Below are positions 36,556 to 43,823 of a stretch of 61,424 bases of DNA, one piece after another. The notes below the pieces were generated by a model. The model saw nothing but the letters and a program-made list of their open reading frames with translations. It had not been told where the DNA came from and made no database searches. Position 1 is the stretch's first letter. Every line of letters begins with the position of its first letter. A program made the position numbers and the translations under genes. Origin of the DNA: an uncultured Lactobacillus sp. (GTDB lineage Bacteria; Bacillota; Bacilli; Lactobacillales; Lactobacillaceae); the NCBI GenBank assembly GCA_937916845.1, contig CALFSK010000054.1, forward strand, positions 1-61,424, given 5' to 3'.

Positions 36556-37122
36556 GTGGAGAAAAAAGCGTTTCGACAACAACAGATTCAGCGCCTAAGT
36601 CAAATGACGGCTGAAGAGCGGGTTGCACAGAATCTGTCCTTACAAAACCAACTATTTACCAGCACAGCATGGCAACAAGCACGGACCGTCGCAATCACGA
36701 TCAGTAGTGCGATTGAAGTTGACACCCGACCGTTTGTGAAGCGGGCGTGGGATGAGGACAAAACGGTCGTCATTCCTAAAACGCTACCACACCGTCAGAT
36801 GGCCTTTTATCCGTATACGGATGCCAGTCAATTGACCCGGACGAAATTTGGCATCTTAGAGCCCGCTGACGGGACGCCCGTTGCAAAGCAGGCCATTGAC
36901 CTGATCCTGGTTCCAGGACTGGGATATAGCCGCACAGAGCACGCTCGTATCGGATTTGGGGGCGGCTACTATGATCGTTACCTTGCTGACTTTACAGGGG
37001 TAAAATTGACACTGGCTTACCGCCAGATGGCATTTGATCATCCAGAGTGGCCGGTTGATGAGTTTGATATTTTATTGGACCAGTTGCTCGTTGCAAAGGA
37101 TGGTAATAATGAACACAATTAA
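36556..37122 (+). CDS. 5-formyltetrahydrofolate cyclo-ligase
   Basis: This 188-residue enzyme converts 5-formyl-THF to 5,10-methenyl-THF with ATP, returning folate to one-carbon metabolism. Signature: LVPGLGYSRTEHARIGFGGGYYDRYL near 116-142, with a basic N-terminus. GTG start after AGGGGGCG. The rhomboid gene begins 14 bp before its stop, so the two are translationally coupled. Confidence 0.93.
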   Translation: MEKKAFRQQQIQRLSQMTAEERVAQNLSLQNQLFTSTAWQQARTVAITISSAIEVDTRPFVKRAWDEDKTVVIPKTLPHRQMAFYPYTDASQLTRTKFGILEPADGTPVAKQAIDLILVPGLGYSRTEHARIGFGGGYYDRYLADFTGVKLTLAYRQMAFDHPEWPVDEFDILLDQLLVAKDGNNEHN

Positions 37123-37795
37123 ACGGTGGTGGCAGACAGAAGCAGCGGTGACGCAGATTATTTTAGCCATTACGGTAGGAGTTTTCTTAATTGAATGGTT
37201 ACTGCTAGGTGACAGTGGCATCATGCTGTTCAACTCGTTAGGTGCTAAGAACAATCAGGCAATCGTTGCTGGAGAGTGGTGGCGCTTCATCACTCCGATG
37301 TTTTTGCACATGAGCCTCACGCACATTGCATTGAACGCGGTAGTAATCTACTTCATGGGAATTCAAATTGAAGCGATGTTTGGTCACTGGCGGATGCTGC
37401 TCATTTACTTCATTGGTGGGATTAGCGGTAATATTTTGAGCTTTGCGCTATCCAATAATCAGTCGGTTGGGGCAAGTACCGCGTGTTTTGCCTTATTTGG
37501 CGCCTTTTTAATGGTTGGTGAATCCTTTTGGGAGAACCCAGTTATTCGGCAATTATCCGGCCGTTTTCTATTACTAACGGTCATGAACTTGGTCTTTGAT
37601 ATGTTTTCCACGGGGATTGATATCTGGGGACACATCGGTGGGTTAGTTGGTGGCTTTTTAATCGCTTACACGCTCGGTGTACCGCGGATTGGTAAAATTT
37701 CTAATGTTAAACGGATCGTGGCGACCGTTGTCTTAGTAATTGCATGGGCCGCACTGTTAAAAATGGGTTTTACAAATACTAAATTAACTGTATAA
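37109..37795 (+). CDS. Rhomboid-family intramembrane serine protease
   Basis: This 228-residue membrane protease has six or seven helices. Catalytic Ser123 is in VGASTACFALFGAF (usual GxSG here GASTA), His175 in DIWGHIGG, and Asn76 in HIALNAVVIYF. ATG after AAAGGATGG, overlapping the cyclo-ligase gene. Matches Bacillus YqgP in order: rhomboid, yqgQ, glcK. Confidence 0.9.
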   Translation: MNTIKRWWQTEAAVTQIILAITVGVFLIEWLLLGDSGIMLFNSLGAKNNQAIVAGEWWRFITPMFLHMSLTHIALNAVVIYFMGIQIEAMFGHWRMLLIYFIGGISGNILSFALSNNQSVGASTACFALFGAFLMVGESFWENPVIRQLSGRFLLLTVMNLVFDMFSTGIDIWGHIGGLVGGFLIAYTLGVPRIGKISNVKRIVATVVLVIAWAALLKMGFTNTKLTV

Positions 37796-37813
37796 TTAAT
37801 CGAGGATATGCAC

Positions 37814-38035
37814 ATGAAAACACTTTACGACGTCCAGCAATTACTTAAAAAGTTTGGTGTGTACGTTTACGTTGGCAAGCGTATTTGGGATATTGAACTC
37901 ATGGCCATTGAGATTGATCATTTATATCAGGCTGGAGTTATCGATGCCAAGATGTATGCCCGCGTAAAACTCGTATTGAGTCATGAGCACCGGCTAGAAG
38001 CAGAACATGAGCGCGCAGAAGACGCGCATCATTAA
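37814..38035 (+). CDS. yqgQ: YqgQ-family small cytosolic protein (DUF910)
   Basis: This 73-residue protein begins MKTLYDVQQLLKKFGVYVYVGKR and contains the helix-rich DUF910 fold. The ATG at 37814 is preferred to one six bases earlier because of CGAGGA spacing. Function not established. Its position between rhomboid and glucokinase is as in Bacillus. Confidence 0.88.
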   Translation: MKTLYDVQQLLKKFGVYVYVGKRIWDIELMAIEIDHLYQAGVIDAKMYARVKLVLSHEHRLEAEHERAEDAHH

Positions 38036-38052
38036 TGGAGGGATTTGGCAAC

Positions 38053-39015
38053 ATGGATCGCAAATTAATCGGGGTCGACCTTGGTGGTACGACGACTAAA
38101 TTCGCTATTTTAACAGAAAATGGTGACATTCAACAAAAATGGAGTATTGAAACAACGATTTTAGACGAAGGTGCACACATCGTCCCTAACATCATTGATT
38201 CAATTAACCATCACATCGACCTTTACAAGATGGACCGTTCTCAATTTGTTGGTATCGGGATGGGAACTCCTGGTACCGTTGATTTGGACAAAGGGACCGT
38301 TATCGGCGCCTACAACTTAAACTGGAAGACCTTACAACCAGTTAAGAAACAAATCGAAGAAGGTACTGGCATCAAGTTTACGTTGGATAACGATGCCAAC
38401 GTTGCCGCTTTAGGCGAACGTTGGAAGGGTGCCGGCGAAAACGGTAACGACGTTGTCTTCGTTACACTTGGTACTGGTGTCGGCGGTGGGATCATCGCTG
38501 ATGGTCACTTGTTACACGGAACTGCTGGCGCAGCTGGTGAAATTGGTCACGTTACCGTTGAACCAAATGGCTACATGTGTACTTGTGGTAAGAAGGGTTG
38601 TTTGGAACAATACGCTTCCGCAACTGGTGTGGTTCACGTCGCTCGCGACATGGCTGAAGAATTCTCTGGCAGCTCTAAGTTAAAACAACTCTTAGACAAC
38701 GGTGAAGAAATCAGTTCTAAGATTACCTTTGATTTAGCTAAAGAAGGCGACACCTTAGCTAAGAGCGTGGTTGACCGCGTTTCTTACTACTTAGGTTTAG
38801 CGTTAGCTAACGTTGGTAACACGATGAACCCATCATTCATCATTATCGGTGGTGGTGTTTCCGCTGCCGGTGACTTCTTATTGAAGCAAGTTGAAAGTTA
38901 CTTCAAGCAATTTACGTTCCCAACAGTTCGTAATACCACGATCTTGAAGCTAGCCGTTTTAGGTAACGATGCTGGTGTGATTGGGGCCGCTTCATTAGCT
39001 CAACGCTTCATTTAA
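38053..39015 (+). CDS. glcK: Glucokinase, ROK family
   Basis: This 320-residue cytosolic kinase phosphorylates free glucose to glucose 6-phosphate. ATP-binding GVDLGGTTTKF is at the start, the sugar-binding DNDANVAALGERW and the ROK zinc site CTCGKKGCLEQYAS follow. The ATG at 38053 has GGAGGG ten bases upstream, overlapping the yqgQ stop region. The terminator at about 39089 ends the rhomboid-yqgQ-glcK run. Confidence 0.96.
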   Translation: MDRKLIGVDLGGTTTKFAILTENGDIQQKWSIETTILDEGAHIVPNIIDSINHHIDLYKMDRSQFVGIGMGTPGTVDLDKGTVIGAYNLNWKTLQPVKKQIEEGTGIKFTLDNDANVAALGERWKGAGENGNDVVFVTLGTGVGGGIIADGHLLHGTAGAAGEIGHVTVEPNGYMCTCGKKGCLEQYASATGVVHVARDMAEEFSGSSKLKQLLDNGEEISSKITFDLAKEGDTLAKSVVDRVSYYLGLALANVGNTMNPSFIIIGGGVSAAGDFLLKQVESYFKQFTFPTVRNTTILKLAVLGNDAGVIGAASLAQRFI

Positions 39016-39088
39016 AGATAACGAATCTAAGAAGTTTGATTACCTGTAGTAGATTTTAGAAATCTTAGAAATGACTTTACTCAAGATT

Positions 39089-39133
39089 AGAGGGACGAAA
39101 AACCGTATTTAGGTTTTTCGTCCCTTCTTTTTT
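39089..39133 (+). terminator. Rho-independent terminator of glcK
   Basis: AGGGACGAAAAACC with GGTTTTTCGTCCCT and a T run. Confidence 0.87.
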
Positions 39134-39257
39134 AAGTTAATTTTAAAAAGGACTTCTAGCTGAAAAAGAACTTTTTATGATGAGAATGGGGACATCGGAT
39201 AAAATCAGTTACTATGTTGCAAAGGGTATTATTAACTATTATTAAAGGGGAAGAAAG

Positions 39258-39518
39258 ATGAATGAGTTAATGTTTTTCGGTTTAATGATTGTACTATTTC
39301 TATTAGAGGAGTTCGTTTTCGCAAACACAAGATATTTTTGGCTTGGTGGGATTATTCCGTTAATGGGTACAGTCGGAATTGTTTATATTTTGATGAAGGC
39401 ATCAAATCTTGGAATTCAGGATTATTTTATGGCGCTGATGGGTATAGTTGTTCTGTTGGTATTTTGGGGAGACGGTCACAATAGATATGAGAAACGAATG
39501 AAGAAGCAAAAGGAATAG
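39258..39518 (+). CDS. Small membrane protein, unknown function
   Basis: This 86-residue protein has three hydrophobic segments and a charged C-terminus (RYEKRMKKQKE). AAAGGGGAAG precedes the ATG. It is more AT-rich than its neighbours. No family recognised. Confidence 0.65.
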   Translation: MNELMFFGLMIVLFLLEEFVFANTRYFWLGGIIPLMGTVGIVYILMKASNLGIQDYFMALMGIVVLLVFWGDGHNRYEKRMKKQKE

Positions 39519-39629
39519 CAAAAGGTCTTATTAACCTAGTTGTACTTGCGTTGTCTCAGCTGTCAGTACTGGCTGACTATACAATTTTTATTGTTAGTAG
39601 CAGTGATTGTTCTTGGATTGGTCGTTCCG

Positions 39630-39730
39630 GTGGGGAGAATCGGTACAGTCTGTGACCGCAACATCAGTCGGTTAAGGACCGCCGACTGATATTGCCGACA
39701 CAGTACACTGATTCTACCTGCCTGCGCTAA
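39630..39730 (-). repeat. Inverted, shortened family B element, copy B7
   Basis: On the minus strand it reads TAGAATCAGTGTACTGTGTC, then the first hairpin GCAATATCAGTCGGCGG / CCGACTGATGTTGC, and returns along the outer stem. The second hairpin is missing. This is the only copy in this orientation. Confidence 0.72.
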
Positions 39731-39744
39731 ATAGTCTTGCTAAT

Positions 39745-39766
39745 ACTGTTATCAGTGGCAACCGGA
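39745..39766 (-). repeat. Family A 5' fragment, copy A7
   Basis: On minus it reads CCGGTTGCCACTGATAACAG, the 5' end of family A, and then breaks off. It precedes B7 on the minus strand, so A-to-B order is kept in inverted form. Confidence 0.6.
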
Positions 39767-39807
39767 AACGATTATAAGATTCACTTTTCAGGTTTTGGTA
39801 GATAGTC

Positions 39808-39853
39808 AAAAAAGTTTCGCACCACATAAACTTGTGGCGCGAAACTTTTTTCA
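39808..39853 (-). terminator. Terminator of the FAD reductase gene
   Basis: AAAAAAGTTTCGC-ACCAC with GTGGCGCGAAACTTTTTT. On minus it follows the flavoprotein gene; could act both ways. Confidence 0.83.
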
Positions 39854-39862
39854 ATTAGTCTA

Positions 39863-41365
39863 CTATTTTGCAGCGTATTGACCAGCTAAGCGGCCAAAGG
39901 TGAGGGCGTGGCTTGCTGTTAAGCCGGGAACGTGGTCTGGGTAAGACCCCCAGAAGAAGCCACCTGAGCAGTTACCAGCGGCGTAGAGGCCGGGGATAAC
40001 ATCATCAGCAGTATTAACCACTTCCATCTTAGTCGTGACCCGTAAGCCATCCAGGGTAGCGAGTAAACGACCACCCACAATGGCACCATAATAAGGCGCT
40101 TGGTCAACGGGTTCTAACCGTGAAGCTTCCTTACCGAAGTCGGTGTCTTTACCGGCTTTGACGTTGGCGTTATATTGTTGGACACTATTTTCCAAGTTCT
40201 TAACGGGTAAGTTCAGTTTGGCTGCTAATTCTTCAATCGTATCAGCCTTTTGAACTAAGCCTTCTTTAAGACGGTCTTGGACTTCTGAACGCGCTTCATC
40301 ACCAGTGAATATGCCTGGGAAGTTTAAGCGTGAGCAACCAAGGGTATGGTATTGTTTTAAGAATTTATCAGTCATCGTGGCTTCAGTCCAAATCATGGCG
40401 CTGAGGTAACCAGGTTGCTTCGAAGCGGCGTTCATCTGGAATTGATAGGGGGCGCTTTCGTTGAAGAAACGTTGACCGTTCAAGTTGACCTTTAACATCG
40501 GGTATGAACCTAACCATAAGTAACCGGGATCGTCGGGTGGGGTCATATCGATTTCGTAAAAGTCCTTTGCATTGGTGCCAACTGGTACCGCGGCACGGTT
40601 AAAGACGATTGATGCTGGTTCTTCATCCTTTGCAGCGCCAACTTCGAGGGCAGCGACTAGGCCTGAACCATCATCACGCTGACCATCGGAATACATATTG
40701 GTCTTTAAGCCAACTGGGTTCCACTTTTGCATTAAGGCTTGGTTGGTGCCATAGCCACCCGTGCATAAAATGACCCCTTTGTTAGCGGAAATGGTAGTCT
40801 GCTGATTCGTTTTAGTATCGCGGACGACGGCACCAACAACGCGGCCATCTTTGACGACTAAATGTTCAAGCTTGGTTTGCCAGCTAAATTCAACGCCAAG
40901 CTGTTCGTCTTTTTCAATGACCCAGTTGCCATAGCCCATTTCCCAGTAGGCACCATCAGCTGCGGTGACTTCGTTGCCAGTTGGGAAGGCGTGGTTACGT
41001 TCGGTTTCATAGTGCGCATCGCTTGTTGATTGCATATATGCGCCGTGTGGTTGGAGTACTTGGTCATCCAACCAGTCAACGGCTTCGGAACTGTGATCTA
41101 CCCAAGTATAGAGTAGACGTTCATCTACGTTACCTTGCGCAAAAGTTGATAGAAAGTTAACTAGTTCGTTGCGATCAATGTCGACGTTCTTTTTTTGTTG
41201 AGCCTTACTATGAATGGAAGCAATTGTATCCCGGTATAAATAACCCGCACTTTTCATTTTATCAATGACTAAGACTTTAGCACCGTTTTCAGCGGCACTG
41301 GCTGCGGCCATCCCACCAGCATTGCTGGCACCGACAATAATAATATCGTAATTTGTTTTTTTCAT
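39863..41365 (-). CDS. FAD-dependent reductase of the fumarate reductase flavoprotein type
   Basis: This 500-residue protein has an N-terminal FAD-binding motif (IIIVGASNAGGMAAASAA), then the flavin domain and capping domain, and ends with GLYAAGNCSGGFFWGSYPDHVPGLTASHALTFGRLAG. Relatives reduce fumarate, urocanate or acrylate-like compounds; L. plantarum is known to reduce hydroxycinnamates with such proteins. There is no N-terminal FMN-binding domain or cytochrome, so the electron donor is unclear. Overlaps the MFS gene by four bases (ATGA). Substrate unknown. Confidence 0.85.
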   Translation of the reverse strand: MKKTNYDIIIVGASNAGGMAAASAAENGAKVLVIDKMKSAGYLYRDTIASIHSKAQQKKNVDIDRNELVNFLSTFAQGNVDERLLYTWVDHSSEAVDWLDDQVLQPHGAYMQSTSDAHYETERNHAFPTGNEVTAADGAYWEMGYGNWVIEKDEQLGVEFSWQTKLEHLVVKDGRVVGAVVRDTKTNQQTTISANKGVILCTGGYGTNQALMQKWNPVGLKTNMYSDGQRDDGSGLVAALEVGAAKDEEPASIVFNRAAVPVGTNAKDFYEIDMTPPDDPGYLWLGSYPMLKVNLNGQRFFNESAPYQFQMNAASKQPGYLSAMIWTEATMTDKFLKQYHTLGCSRLNFPGIFTGDEARSEVQDRLKEGLVQKADTIEELAAKLNLPVKNLENSVQQYNANVKAGKDTDFGKEASRLEPVDQAPYYGAIVGGRLLATLDGLRVTTKMEVVNTADDVIPGLYAAGNCSGGFFWGSYPDHVPGLTASHALTFGRLAGQYAAK

Positions 41366-42630
41366 GAGAGAACCTTCTTTTCATCTAAATTAGTTTTTGA
41401 CGTGTTGAAATGGTTTCTGCTAAGCAGCGCAATTAGGAGCATGATGGCTACTGTAACAATGGCAAAGAAGACGTAGACTGCGTTGAAACCGCCGAATTTT
41501 TCAGCAATGAAGTTATTTAAAGGCATTGCAAAGGCGCCAATGAAGAAAGAGATTGAGCTAACATAGGAGAATCCTTTGGAGAAAGCGCGTTTGCCGAGTG
41601 CCGCACTTGCAATCGTTGTGATTCCAGTACCAAGATAAACGTAGAAGACATCGTTGATCCCGGCACTGAAGATGGCTAAATTAGCAACGTGACTGTTAGT
41701 AGCAATGATTAATAAGATATCTGAGATAACGGCAACACCGAGCCAAAGCATGCTAGCACGTTCAGCACCGTATTTGTCACAAGTTGAACCAATTAGCGGG
41801 TTCAAGAAAATATCAAATAACATGGCTGCTGTGACCATTAATCCACCAACGGTTCCGTTGAAGCCGGATGTAGCAGCGTAAGTTGGAAACATCTGGTTTA
41901 AAACGGCTGGAAATTGGAGTAAGACAATCATAATGAGCAAGATCCAGAAAGCGGCGGAATGAAAAAGCTCGTGGTTAGAGACTGGTTTGACCGTTTCTGA
42001 AGTGTTTTCTTCCTCGTGCAAAGTGCCGTATGGTTGCCGGTTTTCTTGTTCGGGTGAGAAGCTAACGCCAAACAGGGCACAAGGAATACTCAGGACTGCA
42101 ACTAAGATAGCAAGGAGTGTCAACGTATTTTGCCAGCCATTGTTGGCAATTAACCCTGATAAAATTGGACTCATGATACCTTGAAAAACTGAGGTAATCG
42201 CCCAACATAACCCGATTGCTAAACCCGCTTTGTCAGCGAACCAGTTATTGATCAAAATACCAACTGGGACAAATGACATAAACGAGACTGCAATCCCGAC
42301 GACAACCGCAATTAAGAAGAACCACCAAACATTGGTAAAATGTGGCATCAATAATAAACTGATAACAATGGCAATACTTGAAACTGTATAAAGTAATCGA
42401 CTGCTTGTCCGTGCAAGAATTTTAGGAACAATCGGCATCATAAGCGCCATTATTAGAACAATAACGGTGTAGTAATACGATAAAAATGAAACACTGGTAT
42501 GTAACGATTGGCTTAACGGCACAAGGAACGAGCCCATTAATACCATGCTGGAACCTAAACATGCTGCTGAAATTAGTCCGATACAGAACATCACGACCCA
42601 TGGCCTAATATTCGATTTTTGATTAGTCAT
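41362..42630 (-). CDS. MFS transporter, OFA-type
   Basis: This 422-residue carrier has 12 helices and resembles oxalate/formate antiporter-like (OFA) proteins (PWVVMFCIGLISAACLGSS start; GLCWAITSVFQGIMSPILSGL). It probably imports the substrate of the co-transcribed reductase or swaps it for the product. ATG after GGGGTGAT. First gene of the operon, divergent from the LysR regulator. Confidence 0.88.
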   Translation of the reverse strand: MTNQKSNIRPWVVMFCIGLISAACLGSSMVLMGSFLVPLSQSLHTSVSFLSYYYTVIVLIMALMMPIVPKILARTSSRLLYTVSSIAIVISLLLMPHFTNVWWFFLIAVVVGIAVSFMSFVPVGILINNWFADKAGLAIGLCWAITSVFQGIMSPILSGLIANNGWQNTLTLLAILVAVLSIPCALFGVSFSPEQENRQPYGTLHEEENTSETVKPVSNHELFHSAAFWILLIMIVLLQFPAVLNQMFPTYAATSGFNGTVGGLMVTAAMLFDIFLNPLIGSTCDKYGAERASMLWLGVAVISDILLIIATNSHVANLAIFSAGINDVFYVYLGTGITTIASAALGKRAFSKGFSYVSSISFFIGAFAMPLNNFIAEKFGGFNAVYVFFAIVTVAIMLLIALLSRNHFNTSKTNLDEKKVLS

Positions 42631-42679
42631 TTAATCACCCCATCTAAATTACTTATTGCTTACACCTTGATAATACGCC

Positions 42680-42705
42680 ATTGATAGCGGTATCATTAAC
42701 TCAAT
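42680..42705. promoter_or_regulatory. Operator region between MFS and LysR genes (LysR or cre-like)
   Basis: TGATAGCGGTATCA 42682-42695 is a perfect 5-bp inverted repeat and matches cre (TGWAANCGNTNWCA) at all but one position. It sits inside a wider ATTGA/TCAAT pair (42680-42705). It could bind the LysR regulator, CcpA or both. Confidence 0.45.
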
Positions 42706-42740
42706 AATGAATAGTACGATGACAGAATGGAATGGTAGCT

Positions 42741-43652
42741 ATGAATACGACGCAAGTGAAATGTTTTTTGTCTGTAGCTAAAACGCTTAACTTTACTAAA
42801 TCGGCCGAAGAACTGTATTTATCACAGTCAACGGTGTCAAAAAATATTAAAAATCTTGAAAAAGAAATTCAAGTCAAATTAGTTAATCGAAATTATCACC
42901 ATGTCTATCTGACTGAAAAGGGAAAGATTTTCTACAACCGTATGTCACTAATTGCTGCGGAGATTGATAGTACGGTGGCTAACTTGCAACAAGGCCAAGT
43001 GATTGATCGCCCAAAAATCAAAATGGGCTATACGGATTTGCCGTTTGAAAAAAAGTGGCTTCCAATTGCATTAAAACTGACGAATGCCCAGACACACATT
43101 GACTTAGTGCCATATTTCGTTAATCCAGGGCGTGAACACCGTATTACACAATTGATCACGAATGGAACCATTGATTTAATGCTTATTCAACGGGATATCA
43201 TGAAGAAAGCGGACGGGACTAAGTATTTTGAATTGTTTAAAAAGGGATTTTCAGTCATCGTTTATGAAAATGACCCGCTATTCTTAAAACAGCAGATTAC
43301 TTTTGATGATCTAGTTGGTCATAATATTTATTTGTGGAATGGCAATGATGATTTCCCAGCAATCGAAAGCTTAAAGTATAGTTTGAATACCCATGTGCCT
43401 AGTATTAGTTTTAGTGAAGAGGATGATACTTCGACTATAATTGCGTATATTCGTGCGGGCATGGGCATTGGAATTGTCCCAAGCGTTCTTTACAATAAGG
43501 ATGATACGGATTTGCGATACATCTCATTGGTCGCCAAGCAAGTCTTGTCGTATGGTATTGTCTATGCGCAGGATAGTGAGCAGCCAGAGTTAATCTCAGA
43601 GGTCAATAAGTTGGTTGCACGGGCGGTAAACGTGGCTAAAGTCAACTTTTGA
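42741..43652 (+). CDS. LysR-family transcriptional regulator
   Basis: This 303-residue regulator has an N-terminal helix-turn-helix (TTQVKCFLSVAKTLNFTKSAEELYLSQSTVSKNIKNLEKEI) and a periplasmic-binding-like effector domain (from about 90). It is divergent from the MFS-reductase operon and most likely controls it in response to the substrate. Start chosen at the second Met; the ribosome site is weak (GGAATGG), and an ATG nine bases upstream is possible. Confidence 0.9.
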   Translation: MNTTQVKCFLSVAKTLNFTKSAEELYLSQSTVSKNIKNLEKEIQVKLVNRNYHHVYLTEKGKIFYNRMSLIAAEIDSTVANLQQGQVIDRPKIKMGYTDLPFEKKWLPIALKLTNAQTHIDLVPYFVNPGREHRITQLITNGTIDLMLIQRDIMKKADGTKYFELFKKGFSVIVYENDPLFLKQQITFDDLVGHNIYLWNGNDDFPAIESLKYSLNTHVPSISFSEEDDTSTIIAYIRAGMGIGIVPSVLYNKDDTDLRYISLVAKQVLSYGIVYAQDSEQPELISEVNKLVARAVNVAKVNF

Positions 43653-43723
43653 TTCGAGAAAAAGTCGAATGATTTTTTAAGTTGATGAATTTAAAATTGC
43701 TGATTAGTTAATTAAGATCAAAA

Positions 43724-43782
43724 AGGCTCGCTGTCTGAATCCTCTTCGTAAGGAGGATTCAGACAGCGAGCCTATATTTTTT
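43724..43782. terminator. Strong bidirectional terminator
   Basis: A 21-bp perfect stem (AGGCTCGCTGTCTGAATCCTC and complement) with a 7-base loop, flanked by A on the left and T on the right. Shared by converging genes. Confidence 0.9.
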
Positions 43783-43823
43783 TATTCAAAAGTAAATCTG
43801 CCGACTGAGCAGGCAATTTGGTT

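Noticed and set aside
89..39766. Possibility that A-B units are insertion sequences
   Set aside because: No transposase frame inside, and the units are under 450 bp. A non-autonomous mobile origin remains open, but I could not identify target duplications by eye.
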